Under the pieces are notes generated by a model. The model was not told the DNA's origin. It saw only the letters and a program-made list of their open reading frames with translations, and ran no database searches. Source: Tetramitus jugosus (taxonomy: Eukaryota > Heterolobosea > Eutetramitea > Acrasida > Vahlkampfiidae). From it: a DNA stretch of 64,000 bases. The translations under genes and the position numbers were made by a program. Below, piece by piece: positions 48,241-58,227 of this stretch. Numbering within the stretch: position 1 is the first letter of the stretch; each line of letters opens with the position of its first letter. The stretch is taken from contig OW569389.1 of NCBI GenBank assembly GCA_937625935.1, positions 124,001 through 188,000 of the forward strand, read 5' to 3'.

Positions 48241-51200
48241 ATGGCAGAACAAAAGGCTTTACTGAATGTTGATGGTTCTCACGAAGATTCGAAGAGTGTG
48301 ATTGGAAGTCCCGAGGATGATATTGGATGGAGTGGTTCTGTTCTTCCTTGGAATACCAGAGAAAAATCCGAGAGTCGTCCCCACACATCCAACACAACAA
48401 CATCTCTGACCGCTGATGATTTGTTTCTGATGAGCAAGGATAATAATTACAGCTCTAAATCAAGTAACAACAAAAACTCCAACATTATTGGTCTCGAAGA
48501 ACTACAAGTGAAAAGTGCGCGAGAAGTAATGCTCTCTCTTGGAGAGAATACAGATATTGATGTTGATTCACCTCTATTCAATAGCTCTCCTCGATTGGAG
48601 AAGCGAGCAGCAACAACATCCCATCGAAAGAAGAAGCTAGTGAAAAAACCATTTGAGACTGATAGTAATTCAAGTCCACTGCTAGCTCAAGCTATGATCA
48701 TAATGGATCATACAGATAATCACTTTTCGAGTGTTCGAAAACTTCCAAAGAGAGAAATTCGAAAATCCAATGATTCAAAATCAACGATTCTTCCTCAAGT
48801 TCCCGACTCTCCAAAAGAAGTGCACAAGTTAATATATGTGAATAACCAATCGTCGATATATATCTCACAATCAAATAATCCTCAAAAAAAGAGATCGACT
48901 TCTGTTAACTTGGATGAGATCTCTCGCCGTAAATTGGAATTATCTTCTGTACATAAGAGGACAGATGATAGATTAGGAAATTTTGCATTAAGATCGTCGA
49001 GGCTTACTCTAGACGAGAAGAGAGGGAAAGCGAGGAGCAAACAGGACTCTCGGCCGGATATTTCAACAGAAGAAATAGTCGAGGAGAGGGTAACAAAATC
49101 AGAAGAGAGTAAGGAGATCGAAAAGTTAGAGGAGCCAGTGTTGACTGTCAGGTTTGTCCAAGTGGACACTGAGAGGGAGCAAGTACTAGATCCAAAAGAT
49201 CTTGAAAGTCCTGAGAAACCGAACAGTGACATTATGGACTTGTTATATGATGATAATGATGCCGAAATATATAGATATTCTATCCATATGGATAAGGATG
49301 GAAGAGAGAGATCTTACTCTCCTCACACGACCCGAGCGATGGCAGTATTGAACGAAAGTGAGGCCCTGAAGCGACGAAAAAGAGATCATACTTCAATATT
49401 TCATCGCGATAAAGTCTTCAAAAAATCATTGAGGAATGCCAAATCAATGATTCATGCAATATCATCGAACAAAGAGAAACCTAGTAATGATATTTCTTAT
49501 CTGCTCGAGGAAGAAATGGCAAAGTTACGAAAGAGCCAATTAAACCAGATATCTAGGAGCAATATGCAAAAAGCAGTTAAATCAACTCTCCAGCAAGTCA
49601 TGGGAGAGCAATTAAGCAGTAAGAATATCGATGAAGAAATCGGAGCTCTAAATGTCAATATCGAAACTCTCTCAACTGCAACAGAAGAATTGATCTTGAA
49701 ACTACCAGAAATCAAAAACTTGGTGAACAACAATGAAAATGATTCGAAGCAACAATCTTTTGAAAGGGAGGAAAGTGAATATAGTATAGTTGACGAAGTG
49801 TTAAAAGCTGTAAGTCGCCAAACTATATCGATACCTAAGACTAAAATACCAAGAGAATACTTTGTAATCGAATCATCTCCTTTGATTACTCGGACAGAAC
49901 TAGAAAAAGAGGTAAAGTACAATGTTGAAGACAATAGTTGGCAAACAAAAATATTTCCATCAAATAAGCCTGGATCTCGTGTGGAAGTTATTCATTTGGC
50001 CAAAACGTTTGAGGCTATGCTAAAAGCAATCGAAGCACAAAATGTAGATGAAGTTGGATCGTTAAAGGCACAAATGGAAATAATTGATATTATTTCTAAC
50101 GAAATTGTTCGCCAAGTGTATGTGACATGCGCTGAAAGGGGTGTGTTAATTCAACAAGTTTTGACCATGATGCAGGAGCAGAATAAAACTATCCTCAAAT
50201 GGCATCAAGATGCCATGTGTAATACGAATAAGCAAAGAGATGTTCTAAAAGATAAGAACGAGACAGTCCTATCCCTTCAATATCTACTACGAGAGAAAGA
50301 TGAGAAAATTCATAAACATGTGATGAAAATTGATAAGCAGAACTCAACCATTGCGAGTTTAGAGGCGAAAGTGAAACAATTGGAGAAAAAGGTCCAACGA
50401 ATGATGGATGGATACCACGTCTCAGAACAAACAATTAATGTAAATCCGCGCAACGTTTCAAAGAATGACTCGTCGGATCAAGTGCATAAAACTGACTTGA
50501 CTACAAAGGAAGGTGTTCAGAACGAGATCAACACCGTAGGAGTAGAACAAGTAGCTCGTGAAACAAGAGATGAGGAAGTTCAAGTTTCTGGAGCAGAAAC
50601 AAGAAGCATTGATGTGGATACCGATTTTATTGAGGGCCTGTCACTAGAGAGTATTCGGTTGATACGAGAGGAAATTATGCATCTGGAAGCTCTAAGGACG
50701 GAAGCAATACAACAAAGCGAAGAGATACAAGAAATTCAAATTAAGAATGCTTTATTGGAAGCTGAGAAATTGATGGCAATGCAAAAAGCCAATCAATTAG
50801 AAGAGAAATGTGCTGAAGACAAAGAAGTGCAAACAAGTTCAATTTCTCAGATAGCCATAGGTATCCAATTTGACTCTCCATACTCTACACCAATGGTATT
50901 AGACAATACTAAATTAACTATATCTGTTGCTACGTCGACTAGTCCTCCAACTTCAACCCCAACATCTCCAACGTTCGACCATACGAGTACTCTTGTTGAT
51001 ATTTCAATGGATCTACTGACTCCTGAATCGCCTATGGATCCCAGTAATCTGTTCTCAGAGTCATTAGATGAGACAGACAAAATTGTACAGAAAATTAACT
51101 CCAAATTATCTCCTTCTCCAGTGCGCAAAAAGTATGGCATTTCGAGATCTAATCCAACCTCTGTTAGTCCTAGTACCAGACTCTCTCCTTTCGATGGTGC

Positions 51201-52070
51201 AAACTCCCGGATCAGGAAGACGCCAGTATCTTGTGATTTAACTGAGACGAAGCGGAGAGTTAAGGAATATAAGTTTAGGAAATTAAAATTGGAGGAAGTA
51301 GATCAGGTATTCATCGAAATCTTAGATGCAAAAAAGTCTGATGCTAGAATACAGAGCTTAAGATGGGTGAATCGATTGATATTAGATATTTTCTCAGAAT
51401 TAACGAACAATGATTTCTTGTCGACAGTTAATGAGTTAAGAATGGTTCGGAGGTTTATCTACGATTTTCATCTGGTGAAATTTGGTCTCCCAAGTATTGC
51501 ATTGAATCACCTTGCAGAATTTTTGTTTAATGTGAACAAGAAGTTTGTTGAGAGTATCAGAATCCAAATGTTCTGCAACTTCTGTTACATGGCCGAATGG
51601 TGTGGACAGGAACAAAAACCAGAATATACTTTGGCTACATTGCAATTCTACTTGTAAGTAATACTACCCTCTTATGGTCATTAACTGACTGAATGACTAA
51701 CGCCCAACTTTTGCTTGTGTACAACAGACGTGTCCTTCATTTCACCAAAGTGATTTTGAACAAACGGGCCTTGCATGAACTCGAAGAGGGAGCCCTGTAC
51801 GTATCCACAGCTTTTATCATGAATATGATAGACAAGATGAATGTACCTCTCCTTCCAGAAGAACTCTCTCGCTTCACAAAAGCAATGGAAGCAGAAGCTG
51901 ATGGTAACTACGTGTACTATGATAGCATACTACTCTTGCTCGTTCGGACCTATCACGAGCACTTAATTGCCAGAGGAGAACGAGGCTTTCCGAGAATCAA
52001 CAACAATAGCTCCAACAACAGCTTAGGCCAAGAGCTCCCAATTTCATTGACAATCAATGCAGGAGCCTAG
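48241..52070 (+). CDS. Large coiled-coil protein of unknown function
   Basis: Exons are 48241-51653 and 51728-52070; the 74-nt intron has GTAAGT, a GACTAAC branch and ACAACAG. Total 1251 residues. The N-terminal half is disordered and Ser-rich, with basic spots (KRAATTSHRKKKLVKKP). Coiled coils appear at about 640-760 (SLQYLLREKDEKIHKHVMKI, SLEAKVKQLEKKVQRMM) and 800-870. The last 250 residues are helical (VFIEILDAKKSDARIQSLRW, LRMVRRFIYDFHLVKFGLPS) and continue over the splice site into VLHFTKVILNKRALHELEEG. The family was not recognised; layout suits a cytoskeletal, centriolar or flagellar scaffold. An upstream in-frame TTG at 48223 was not chosen. Confidence 0.65.
51654..51727 (+). other. 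Intron of the coiled-coil gene
   Basis: GTAAGTAATAC...GACTAACG...TGTACAACAG, 74 nt. Splicing joins TT|A (Leu) and continues an open frame to 52070. Confidence 0.8.
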
Positions 52071-52136
52071 TAGTAATATCGGGCATTTCAAAACTTAAGA
52101 CATCTTTTAACTTATAAAGAAAATTCCTCATTGACT

Positions 52137-52688
52137 TTATTTTGAAAAAATGACATTGTGTTGAGATAGCAACTTCTCCAAATCCTTGGTCTCATAGTCT
52201 CCCTTGTTCAACTCATCCAATCCAACAATTGAATGCTCCGTCTTTTGGTCAATGACCAACACAACAGTTGGCATCATCCAAATCTTTAATCTATCCACCA
52301 AAAATGGTGATTTTTCAGCATTAATCATCACAAACTTTGTTTCCATGTGTTTGTGTGATATCTTGGTCAAATGCTCCTCCAAAATCTTGCAATATTGATT
52401 GCTAGAATTGAAAAAGAGAGCCACAACTCTCTTTGAAGTCTTACAGGCCTCAAAGAATGACTTTTCATCATGTACTTCATTCATTTTTCCATGTCCATTG
52501 GATGCCCAAGAGCTTCTCTCTGCTTGTTGCTTCTTGAGATCAGCCAAGCGCTGACGTCTCAACTGCTCAAAATCATCTTCATCCAAATTTTCGACATTGT
52601 ATTGTTCAATTTGTTTGTCCAATTGCTTCTCAAGTTGGTGAGCTGTTTGGAGAACGGCTTGCTCTACAATTTGTTGTTGTTGGTTCAT
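52137..52688 (-). CDS. TXNDC9: TXNDC9-like thioredoxin-domain protein
   Basis: 183 residues, start at 52688. A helical N-terminus (LEKQLDKQIEQYN, DEDDFEQLRRQRLADLKKQQ) leads into SNGHGKMNEVHDEKSFFEAC and a thioredoxin fold: VVALFFNSSNQYCKILEEHL, KHMETKFVMINAEKSPFLVD and WMMPTVVLVIDQKTEHSIVG. The classic CxxC is missing and only one Cys remains (YCKI), as in TXNDC9/PhLP3. That protein works with the CCT chaperonin in folding tubulin and actin in other eukaryotes. Length is near that of the family (about 200). The 5' end faces the START gene. Confidence 0.88.
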   Translation of the reverse strand: MNQQQQIVEQAVLQTAHQLEKQLDKQIEQYNVENLDEDDFEQLRRQRLADLKKQQAERSSWASNGHGKMNEVHDEKSFFEACKTSKRVVALFFNSSNQYCKILEEHLTKISHKHMETKFVMINAEKSPFLVDRLKIWMMPTVVLVIDQKTEHSIVGLDELNKGDYETKDLEKLLSQHNVIFSK

Positions 52689-52732
52689 GCTTTTTGCTTT
52701 GCAATGGGCGTGTGTTTCTTTTCTCTCGTAAG

Positions 52733-52757
52733 TTTTGGCGCCAAGAAATGGCGCGAA
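52733..52757. promoter_or_regulatory. E2F-like palindrome in a bidirectional promoter
   Basis: TTTTGGCGCCAA at 52733-52744 is a near-perfect E2F/DP consensus, and GGCGCGAA follows at 52750-52757 in the reverse sense (TTCGCGCC). The site lies between the TXNDC9-like gene and the START gene, about 45 and 165 bp from their starts. Cell-cycle-linked control is inferred. Confidence 0.6.
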
Positions 52758-52910
52758 GATGATTCGCTTTTTTCCGATATCGGGGTTCGATCTCTTTTTA
52801 GATTTCTTTCAAGTTCAAACACGTCCAACTCAACAGTCACAACAACGAAAGAGACCAAGCACAAAGCACAAACAAGCTTCTTCCTCGTCGATATCTGTAA
52901 TCTTTACTCA

Positions 52911-53696
52911 ATGACCTCACGAATCATATCTGTTGATATCGATCAAGAATCCCTCGATTCCTTCAAGAAACTGGCACAACAAAAACTGCAAATGCTCAAA
53001 ACAGAGTGCCAGAGCAGTGACAATGGCTGGAAGTTCCATAGTCAAGTAGAAAACATTGCCAGATACTCCAAGCAATCAAGTGACTCCCAGCATCACATGT
53101 TCAAGGGAGTCAGTCAAGTCAAAACTCGACTCAATGCCAAACAATTTGCCAAATGGCTCTCACGCGTTCACTCCAATGTTACGCTGCGCAAGGAACGAGT
53201 GGCACCTGGATTGATGGAATCGAATCCAGTGGAGGTGAAAAGTACCACATTGTCAGACTTGAACCGAAACGAAGATCCAAACAAGCAAATGTACAAGATG
53301 GAACAGATTCTGTATGAGACACCGAGTGCGCTCATTGCCAACAGAGAGTTTTACATTGTGTGGTTGTTTGACTACGTGTCTGACAATGAGTCTTACATGG
53401 TTTGTACGAGTATTGAGCACAATGCATTGCCACTGAAGAAGGGATTCGTGAGATCTGCGATTCACATTAGTGGATGGCGCATTGTCAAGCAAGATGTTGA
53501 CAATAGCAATCATAACAGTCTGGATATAACTTACTTGTCTCACAATGATCCTGGAGGATGGTTGCCTGCATGGATGGTCAACTCTCAACTGCCAGATCAG
53601 GTACTCGTGATTAGGAAGTGGGCCGATGTGTTGCATGAACAAGAAGAATCTAATACTCTTTCCGATATTCTATTTGATGAAACCATAGGAGGTTAG
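52911..53696 (+). CDS. START-domain lipid-binding protein
   Basis: 261 residues from the ATG at 52911 (the frame is open much further upstream, but that region lies across the TXNDC9-like gene and its promoter). Features of a START fold include NGWKFHSQVENIARYSKQ at about 35, EQILYETPSALIANREFYIV and WLFDYVSDNESYMVCTSIEH, and the C-terminal WLPAWMVNSQLPDQVLVIRK helix. START domains carry sterols, phospholipids or ceramides, and a soluble lipid carrier is inferred. There is no signal peptide. The gene shares its promoter with the TXNDC9-like gene. Confidence 0.8.
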   Translation: MTSRIISVDIDQESLDSFKKLAQQKLQMLKTECQSSDNGWKFHSQVENIARYSKQSSDSQHHMFKGVSQVKTRLNAKQFAKWLSRVHSNVTLRKERVAPGLMESNPVEVKSTTLSDLNRNEDPNKQMYKMEQILYETPSALIANREFYIVWLFDYVSDNESYMVCTSIEHNALPLKKGFVRSAIHISGWRIVKQDVDNSNHNSLDITYLSHNDPGGWLPAWMVNSQLPDQVLVIRKWADVLHEQEESNTLSDILFDETIGG

Positions 53697-54133
53697 AGAA
53701 CCGTCCTTTCTTGTACAGTCCTTCCGTGTTTGTTATGCATAGTGCAATCGGTTTTGGAGATTCCTCCTGAACCCATTTTCTGTCATAAAATTCTGGTTCT
53801 TTATTTATGGCATTACTCGATTTGTTAGACTATTGTGGAAAATTATCGCACGTCAACAACAAATATGGAGCAAGTACAGTCATCCAGCGTTATATGGTTC
53901 ATTAAAGCACGAATGGAAAAAATAGATATGAAGTTGACACAGGAATCATCTCCCTTTATGTTCAGTTCTCATCATGTGGTTGACAGCAAACCCCGTGATA
54001 TATTATGTCCTTGTCCACTTTGAGTATAAAAGAGTGACCATTCCAGCCCAACCATTCATCGCTCTTCCACAACAACAGTAACACATACCAACCAATTAAC
54101 ACCACCCAACAACAATTTTGAAACTACAACAAC
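53697..54133. promoter_or_regulatory. Intergenic region with a TATA box
   Basis: About 440 bp. GAGTATAAAAG at 54022-54032 is a good TATA box about 100 bp before the 54134 start, and a CA-rich 5' UTR follows. A frame at 53835-54023 looks like chance. Confidence 0.5.
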
Positions 54134-54619
54134 ATGCGAGTCCTATCCATCCTCATTCTATGCTGTGCTCTCCTCGTAGCATGCACACTGTTCCAACCAA
54201 CGAATGCCCAATGCCAAAAGACCCACGATAAATCTGGTTATTGTTCAATTGGTTACGATCTGCCATTGAATGTCACTGTTTCTGACAATGAGAAGAGCAT
54301 TGAAACATATTGGGTGTTGCGTTCCTACGGTGCGCCACTCTCCGAGAATTGTAGAAATGAGTACAAGAAGGGTCAATGTGCTTCATTTTATCCAAAGTGC
54401 ACTGAGGATCAACCTTATGGACTGCCAATCTGTGCCAGTCAATGTGAAAAGATTCGAATTGCTTGTGAGAATGATGACATTAAGATCACGGATCTTCGAT
54501 GTGGCAGTGATGACTCTGGGTGCGTCGTTACTGATGTGAGTGCCTCTGTCAGGTGTACATTCAGTATTACGTTCTTTGTTATCCTTCTTGTCACAATAAT
54601 AAACAATTTTGCTCTGTAG
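54134..54619 (+). CDS. Small surface protein with Frizzled-CRD-like Cys pattern
   Basis: 161 residues. A signal peptide (ILILCCALLVACTLFQPTNA) leads to a mature part with ten or eleven Cys. The core CRNEYKKGQCASFYPKCTED then LPICASQCEKIRIAC matches the spacing of the Frizzled cysteine-rich domain (CA-xx-(Y/F)-P-x-C, C-xx-C-E-xx-xxx-C). A C-terminal hydrophobic stretch (ITFFVILLVTIINNFAL) after a short spacer suggests a GPI anchor. The usual Fz fold is about 120 residues, which fits. It has no seven-helix part. Ligand unknown. The TATA box at 54025 probably serves this gene. Confidence 0.6.
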   Translation: MRVLSILILCCALLVACTLFQPTNAQCQKTHDKSGYCSIGYDLPLNVTVSDNEKSIETYWVLRSYGAPLSENCRNEYKKGQCASFYPKCTEDQPYGLPICASQCEKIRIACENDDIKITDLRCGSDDSGCVVTDVSASVRCTFSITFFVILLVTIINNFAL

Positions 54620-54963
54620 ATGTAACATTTCGTTATTGTTCACCGACTTACAAGCTTTGTCAACCAATATGAATGAATCATAGAAGAGCTCATTGAGATT
54701 GAAATTGATGTGGCCAACGGAGGAGATATCATAAGTCCAATTTCTCCTGTCCTTGCTTTGGAGTGCAGATATCTCGAAACCTCCCTAGTAATCCAAAGTC
54801 AATAGGCGATCGACTGATACTTGAACCCTTCTATTTATCCGTTGTTGGTTTTACCCCAGGTCCTTTCAACGGAATAAGCAGCTCAATGGTGGGATTACCC
54901 AGATAAATTCTCCAAAAACTCCAAAAAATCAAAAACACCAATTTTGTGACAACCAGAGCTGCC
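54620..54963. other. Intergenic, no gene recognised
   Basis: About 340 bp of AT-rich sequence between the surface protein and the acyltransferase gene, likely promoter. No open frame is worth calling. Confidence 0.35.
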
Positions 54964-56727
54964 ATGTTGATTCTGTCTGTGTTGATTATTGTTCTGATTG
55001 CAATTGTTTTCCGTTCTCTCTTCAGAAAACAAGAAATTGGAGGTTCAAAGGGTATGCAACATCAGATTGTGCTGCGGTGTAAGTTGCTGTTTGGGATTTA
55101 CTAACACCAATGCGCGATGTGAAAAGGATATGTTTTGAAGCAGATGACTGGTATTGAGGAAATCTATATCAAGGGAGGTAGACTTTATGCAGGTGGTGGA
55201 AAAGTTTTATTCCTGGCACACATGGAGGAAGAGTCCGAAGAACACAAGTCCCTGTTCCAGACAAGCAATGTGAGAGCAGCGTTTCGTAAACTGTTGAATG
55301 CACAACCTCTATTGAGAGCGAGGCATATCTCTCGCGCTGACAAATGGTTTTATCAATTGAACAATGATAATTGCGACCAAGATGATGTACCTTTCCAAAT
55401 TATTGAGTCAGATGAGGAATCATGGGAGTCCATTGCCCAAAGAGAAGTGAATAATGATTTTCCAATGAATGACAACGGAGAACGTGAGCCTGTGTCTGCC
55501 AAGTTTCTCATCCAGAAATCATCTAGCAAGAGCAGATCTGTGCACATCCTGTTCTGCATCAATCATGCTGTGGTCGATGGTGTCAGTATTGGGCACGTTT
55601 GCCATGAATTCTTGCAACACTTGATGGATCAAAGAGAGGAAATAGTAGAGAAAGCATTCACGAAGAATATGGTTGAGATGGTGCATGATTCCTACTTCTC
55701 TCCCCTGTCTAGGATGGTTGCCACAAGCGTTGCCATGGTTGAGCACATTGTGCATACGAAGAAGAATCTTCGATTGCTGCATAAGCCACTAGAGAAGAAA
55801 AGTGTCGACTCTTACTCTCAACTACCTATTACCTCTGACAAGACCATTGTTTACTTCAAGGAGATACCAGATATTCGAAAGTTCATTCAAATTTGCAAGC
55901 AGAATCAAGTATCAGTCAATTCAGGCCTAGTCGCTGTCCTGTCTCTCGCCAGTGCAAAACTCATAGCTCATAATGACTCAAAACAACAGTTGAATAGTTT
56001 TCCCATCAACATTTCAGCTGGAGTACCAGTCAATATTCGCCAAGTGTTTAGTCCACCTGTTCCCAATAACCAGGTCGGTTACTTTGTTCAGAGTATACAT
56101 TTAGAGTCGCAAATTGAAGAATCTGCAGTAAAGATGACATCAGGATATGACACAATCGTATGGGATATGGCGAGAAGTAATCACAAACAAACAAGAGAAC
56201 AGCTTGCCGCAAAGGAAAGAATCTTCAGACAAATTTGTTTGAGAGAGTCAGCATCTTCTCTTGTTTGGAAGGATGTCAGAAATTCCACCCTCACTCTGGG
56301 CACTATCAATGTGACTAACGTTGGAGATCAATCCAAAACAATTCAAGAGAAGTACACAAATGCGGAATCGTAAGTAGCCAACCACTTATTCTCAGATCTG
56401 TGGTACATTGTGATCTCACTGACTAACTCTCTTTTAATTTAGAACACTTACAATCAAGGGTATTCGTTTCTTCAGTGGAATTCAATTATGGAAAGCTGCA
56501 ACCATAGCCATTGCCACTTGGAATAATAAGTGTTTCATGTAAGTATACAACACACGAGAAAAACGTATTTTTCAATAGAACAGCCCTAACCTTTCCTAAC
56601 TCTAATAAGTACATTCGCATTACCTTCTCCACCAATGGAGAACATCAAGGATCATCAGGAGCTCGTTAAAGCGTCGATGGAAATTTTGAACTCGCTCATA
56701 GATTGGAAGGTTACAGAAGAACATTGA
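54964..56727 (+). CDS. Four-exon condensation/alcohol acyltransferase-type protein
   Basis: Exons are 54964-55051, 55127-56369, 56443-56538 and 56610-56727 (514 residues). All introns are GT-AG with CTAAC-like branch sites, and every join keeps frame. An N-terminal membrane helix (MLILSVLIIVLIAIVFRSLF) anchors it, probably at the ER. The acyl-CoA-dependent acyltransferase motif is INHAVVDGVSIG (HxxxDG), with His as general base near residue 184. Later parts, such as ISAGVPVNIRQVFSPPVPNN and FALPSPPMENIKDHQEL, fit alcohol acetyltransferase or condensation-like folds. A DFGWG motif is not seen, so a true BAHD enzyme is less likely. Substrates are unknown. Confidence 0.75.
55052..55126 (+). other. 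Intron 1 of the acyltransferase gene
   Basis: GTATGC...TTTACTAACACC...GAAAAG, 75 nt; it has the yeast-like branch sequence TACTAAC. Confidence 0.8.
56370..56442 (+). other. Intron 2 of the acyltransferase gene
   Basis: GTAAGT...GACTAACTC...TTTAATTTAG, 73 nt. Confidence 0.85.
56539..56609 (+). other. Intron 3 of the acyltransferase gene
   Basis: GTAAGT...CCTAAC...CTAATAAG, 71 nt. Splicing joins AT|T (Ile) and yields the typical C-terminal block to 56727. Confidence 0.8.
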
Positions 56728-56752
56728 AAATAAAGTTAATGATTCCAAAACA

Positions 56753-56824
56753 GGGGACAACGGAGAATCGAACTCCGGACCTCTCGCACCCAAAGCGAGA
56801 ATCATACCACTAGACCATTGTCCC
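56753..56824 (-). tRNA. tRNA-Pro (anticodon TGG)
   Basis: The 72-nt cloverleaf has acceptor stem GGGACAA/TTGTCCC, D arm GTCTAGTGGTATGA, anticodon stem TCTCGC/GCGAGA with loop TTTGGGT (anticodon TGG), and T arm CGGAG-TTCGATT-CTCCG. It decodes CCN codons, mainly CCA. The 3' end lies 26 bp from the acyltransferase stop. A stack of retroelements begins 30-45 bp upstream of its 5' end. Confidence 0.95.
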
Positions 56825-56853
56825 TTCATGTTCTAAAAATCATGAAAAATAAC

Positions 56854-56868
56854 CCAAAAATTATATTC
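56854..56868 (+). repeat. 5' target-site duplication of the 56869 element
   Basis: CCAAAAATTATATTC, repeated exactly at 58203-58217 after the poly(A) run. It starts 30 bp upstream of the tRNA-Pro 5' end. Confidence 0.92.
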
Positions 56869-56896
56869 AAAAAAACGCAGAAAAAAACGGAATCAC

Positions 56897-58063
56897 ATGT
56901 TTGGTGATTCAACAAATTTGGTGAAGGAATACGGCAACAGCCGTTATGCAGTGTGGACCACTGCACGGAAAGGCTCTAGGCCAAGCGACAGAGAGGTGGT
57001 CATTACTGGCAACGGTAATGGTGTCTCTCAGTCATCTTTGGCAAGAAAGATAGGAGAGGAGTTTGGTGACTGGCTCAACCGAGTCCAGGTCATCAAGAGG
57101 AAAGGCCAGCAACACTTTGTTGCATGGGTGACGGTCAAGGGTGACCGCATCTATGACTTTGTTGAGTTGTTCAACAAAGAGAGGAGGATTGGCAACAGCA
57201 CTGCTGCACCCAAGCGCAGTGTTGATTGCACAAGAAAGGTGGTCGTCCATGGCATGAAGAACATGTCAGTGGACGACATCAAGAAGCTACTGGGACCTGA
57301 GAAGGTTGCCAGTGTGCTCAAGAAGCGTGACACTGCTTTCGTGGTCATGGGTGATGAAACCTATGCACGGGCAGTGCTCAGTGGAGAGAACAAGGTCAAG
57401 GCCACGGTCACTCGATACGTCGAGAGACCACATGATCCTCTCAAGGCTGTCAACAAGAGGTTGACCAAGATGTACGAGGAGCTGCTGACGGTGGTTGACG
57501 CACTGCGTCGACAGGTCACAGAACTCACCAAGGAATTGGGAAAGACAAAGGGTCAAGGGGGCAACAAACCGGTTCCAATGCCGGAACAAGAAGTTACCCA
57601 AGCCACTGCTAGGATGGAGACTACTCCTGAGCTAGTGGAGGCAGAAGAACAGAGGACTGTAGCAACACCACTGCCATCAGTGCCTGTTGTACAGCTCAGT
57701 GCTGAGAACCGGCAAATTCTGGAGCAAGTGAATGCCACTTCTCCAGTGTTCGCCAGAGTGAAAAAGGAAATTGCTGCATTGGCGCTGGCTGCTGCACGCA
57801 AAAGGTATGGTTTGACTGAGGACGAACCAGTCATTGTGGATGTGGATGATGACTCCGAAAAGGAGATTCAGAGTCCACAACTCAATGAAAACAAGAAGAG
57901 GAGTGCCAGGATCACACTGGGTGATCTGATGAGCAACAAGGCCCAAAACAAGAAAAAAACAACAGATGGCTCTGTGTCCATCGACGGTCCTACTACAAGG
58001 TTACGCTCTTTGATGAAGGGCATCAACCAAAACACTCACCAGAGTGATTATTCCAACCTGTAG
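56897..58063 (+). CDS. Retroelement ORF1 protein (intact)
   Basis: 388 residues. The N-terminal globular part has YAVWTTARKGSRPSDREVVI, LARKIGEEFGDWLNRVQVIK, HFVAWVTVKGDRIYDFVELF and RKVVVHGMKN. Residues about 165-215 form a coiled coil (KAVNKRLTKMYEELLTVVDA, LRRQVTELTKEL). A linker and a second conserved block (VFARVKKEIAALALAAARKR) come before an acidic/basic tail. The order (globular part, coiled coil, basic tail) recalls LINE-1-type ORF1 chaperones, but there is no clear RRM or CCHC. Fragments of the same protein occur at 1-706, 2795, 7426, 9340 and 12056 in this window. No frame damage, so it is recent or under selection. Confidence 0.88.
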   Translation: MFGDSTNLVKEYGNSRYAVWTTARKGSRPSDREVVITGNGNGVSQSSLARKIGEEFGDWLNRVQVIKRKGQQHFVAWVTVKGDRIYDFVELFNKERRIGNSTAAPKRSVDCTRKVVVHGMKNMSVDDIKKLLGPEKVASVLKKRDTAFVVMGDETYARAVLSGENKVKATVTRYVERPHDPLKAVNKRLTKMYEELLTVVDALRRQVTELTKELGKTKGQGGNKPVPMPEQEVTQATARMETTPELVEAEEQRTVATPLPSVPVVQLSAENRQILEQVNATSPVFARVKKEIAALALAAARKRYGLTEDEPVIVDVDDDSEKEIQSPQLNENKKRSARITLGDLMSNKAQNKKKTTDGSVSIDGPTTRLRSLMKGINQNTHQSDYSNL

Positions 58064-58100
58064 ATGCACCGTCGGGGACAACAAGAGAAGAAGAGTGAAT

Positions 58101-58179
58101 GACGCCCTACGGGTCGTCACTCACAAAACAAGTCAATAAATGAGCAACCGTGTGCTTGCTGCGCAAGCACACATGGTTG
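58101..58179 (+). other. 3' UTR stem-loop set of the ORF1-only element
   Basis: TGACGCCC-TA-CGGGTCGTCA (58101-58120) and the perfect GTGTGCTTG-CTGCG-CAAGCACAC (58150-58172) are enclosed by CAACC (58145-58149) and GGTTG (58175-58179). The CCCTRCGGG core and the CAACC/GGTTG clamp are shared with the 7088-7204 set. Confidence 0.7.
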
Positions 58180-58202
58180 TATGGAACAAAAAAAAAAAAA
58201 AA

Positions 58203-58217
58203 CCAAAAATTATATTC
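58203..58217 (+). repeat. 3' target-site duplication of the 56869 element
   Basis: Exact copy of 56854-56868, directly after the poly(A) run. Confidence 0.92.
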
Positions 58218-58227
58218 CTCAAAAATT

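Larger units (their letters stand above)
56869..58202 (+). mobile_element. Short ORF1-only non-LTR element at tRNA-Pro
   Basis: This 1.33-kb element has a 15-bp duplication, a 28-bp A-rich 5' UTR, an intact ORF1 (56897-58063), a 3' UTR with stem-loops and a run of about 15 A. It has no endonuclease or reverse transcriptase. The 3' UTR hairpins and terminal CAACC...GGTTGTAT block match the longer element at 2779-7223. It is probably mobilised by enzymes of full-length relatives, like a non-autonomous deletion derivative that kept ORF1. Its 5' end faces tRNA-Pro and it points away from it. Confidence 0.9.

Noticed and set aside
52470-52910. 147-codon N-terminal extension of the START protein
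   Set aside because: It lies across the TXNDC9-like coding region and the shared promoter; the ATG at 52911 is the plausible start.
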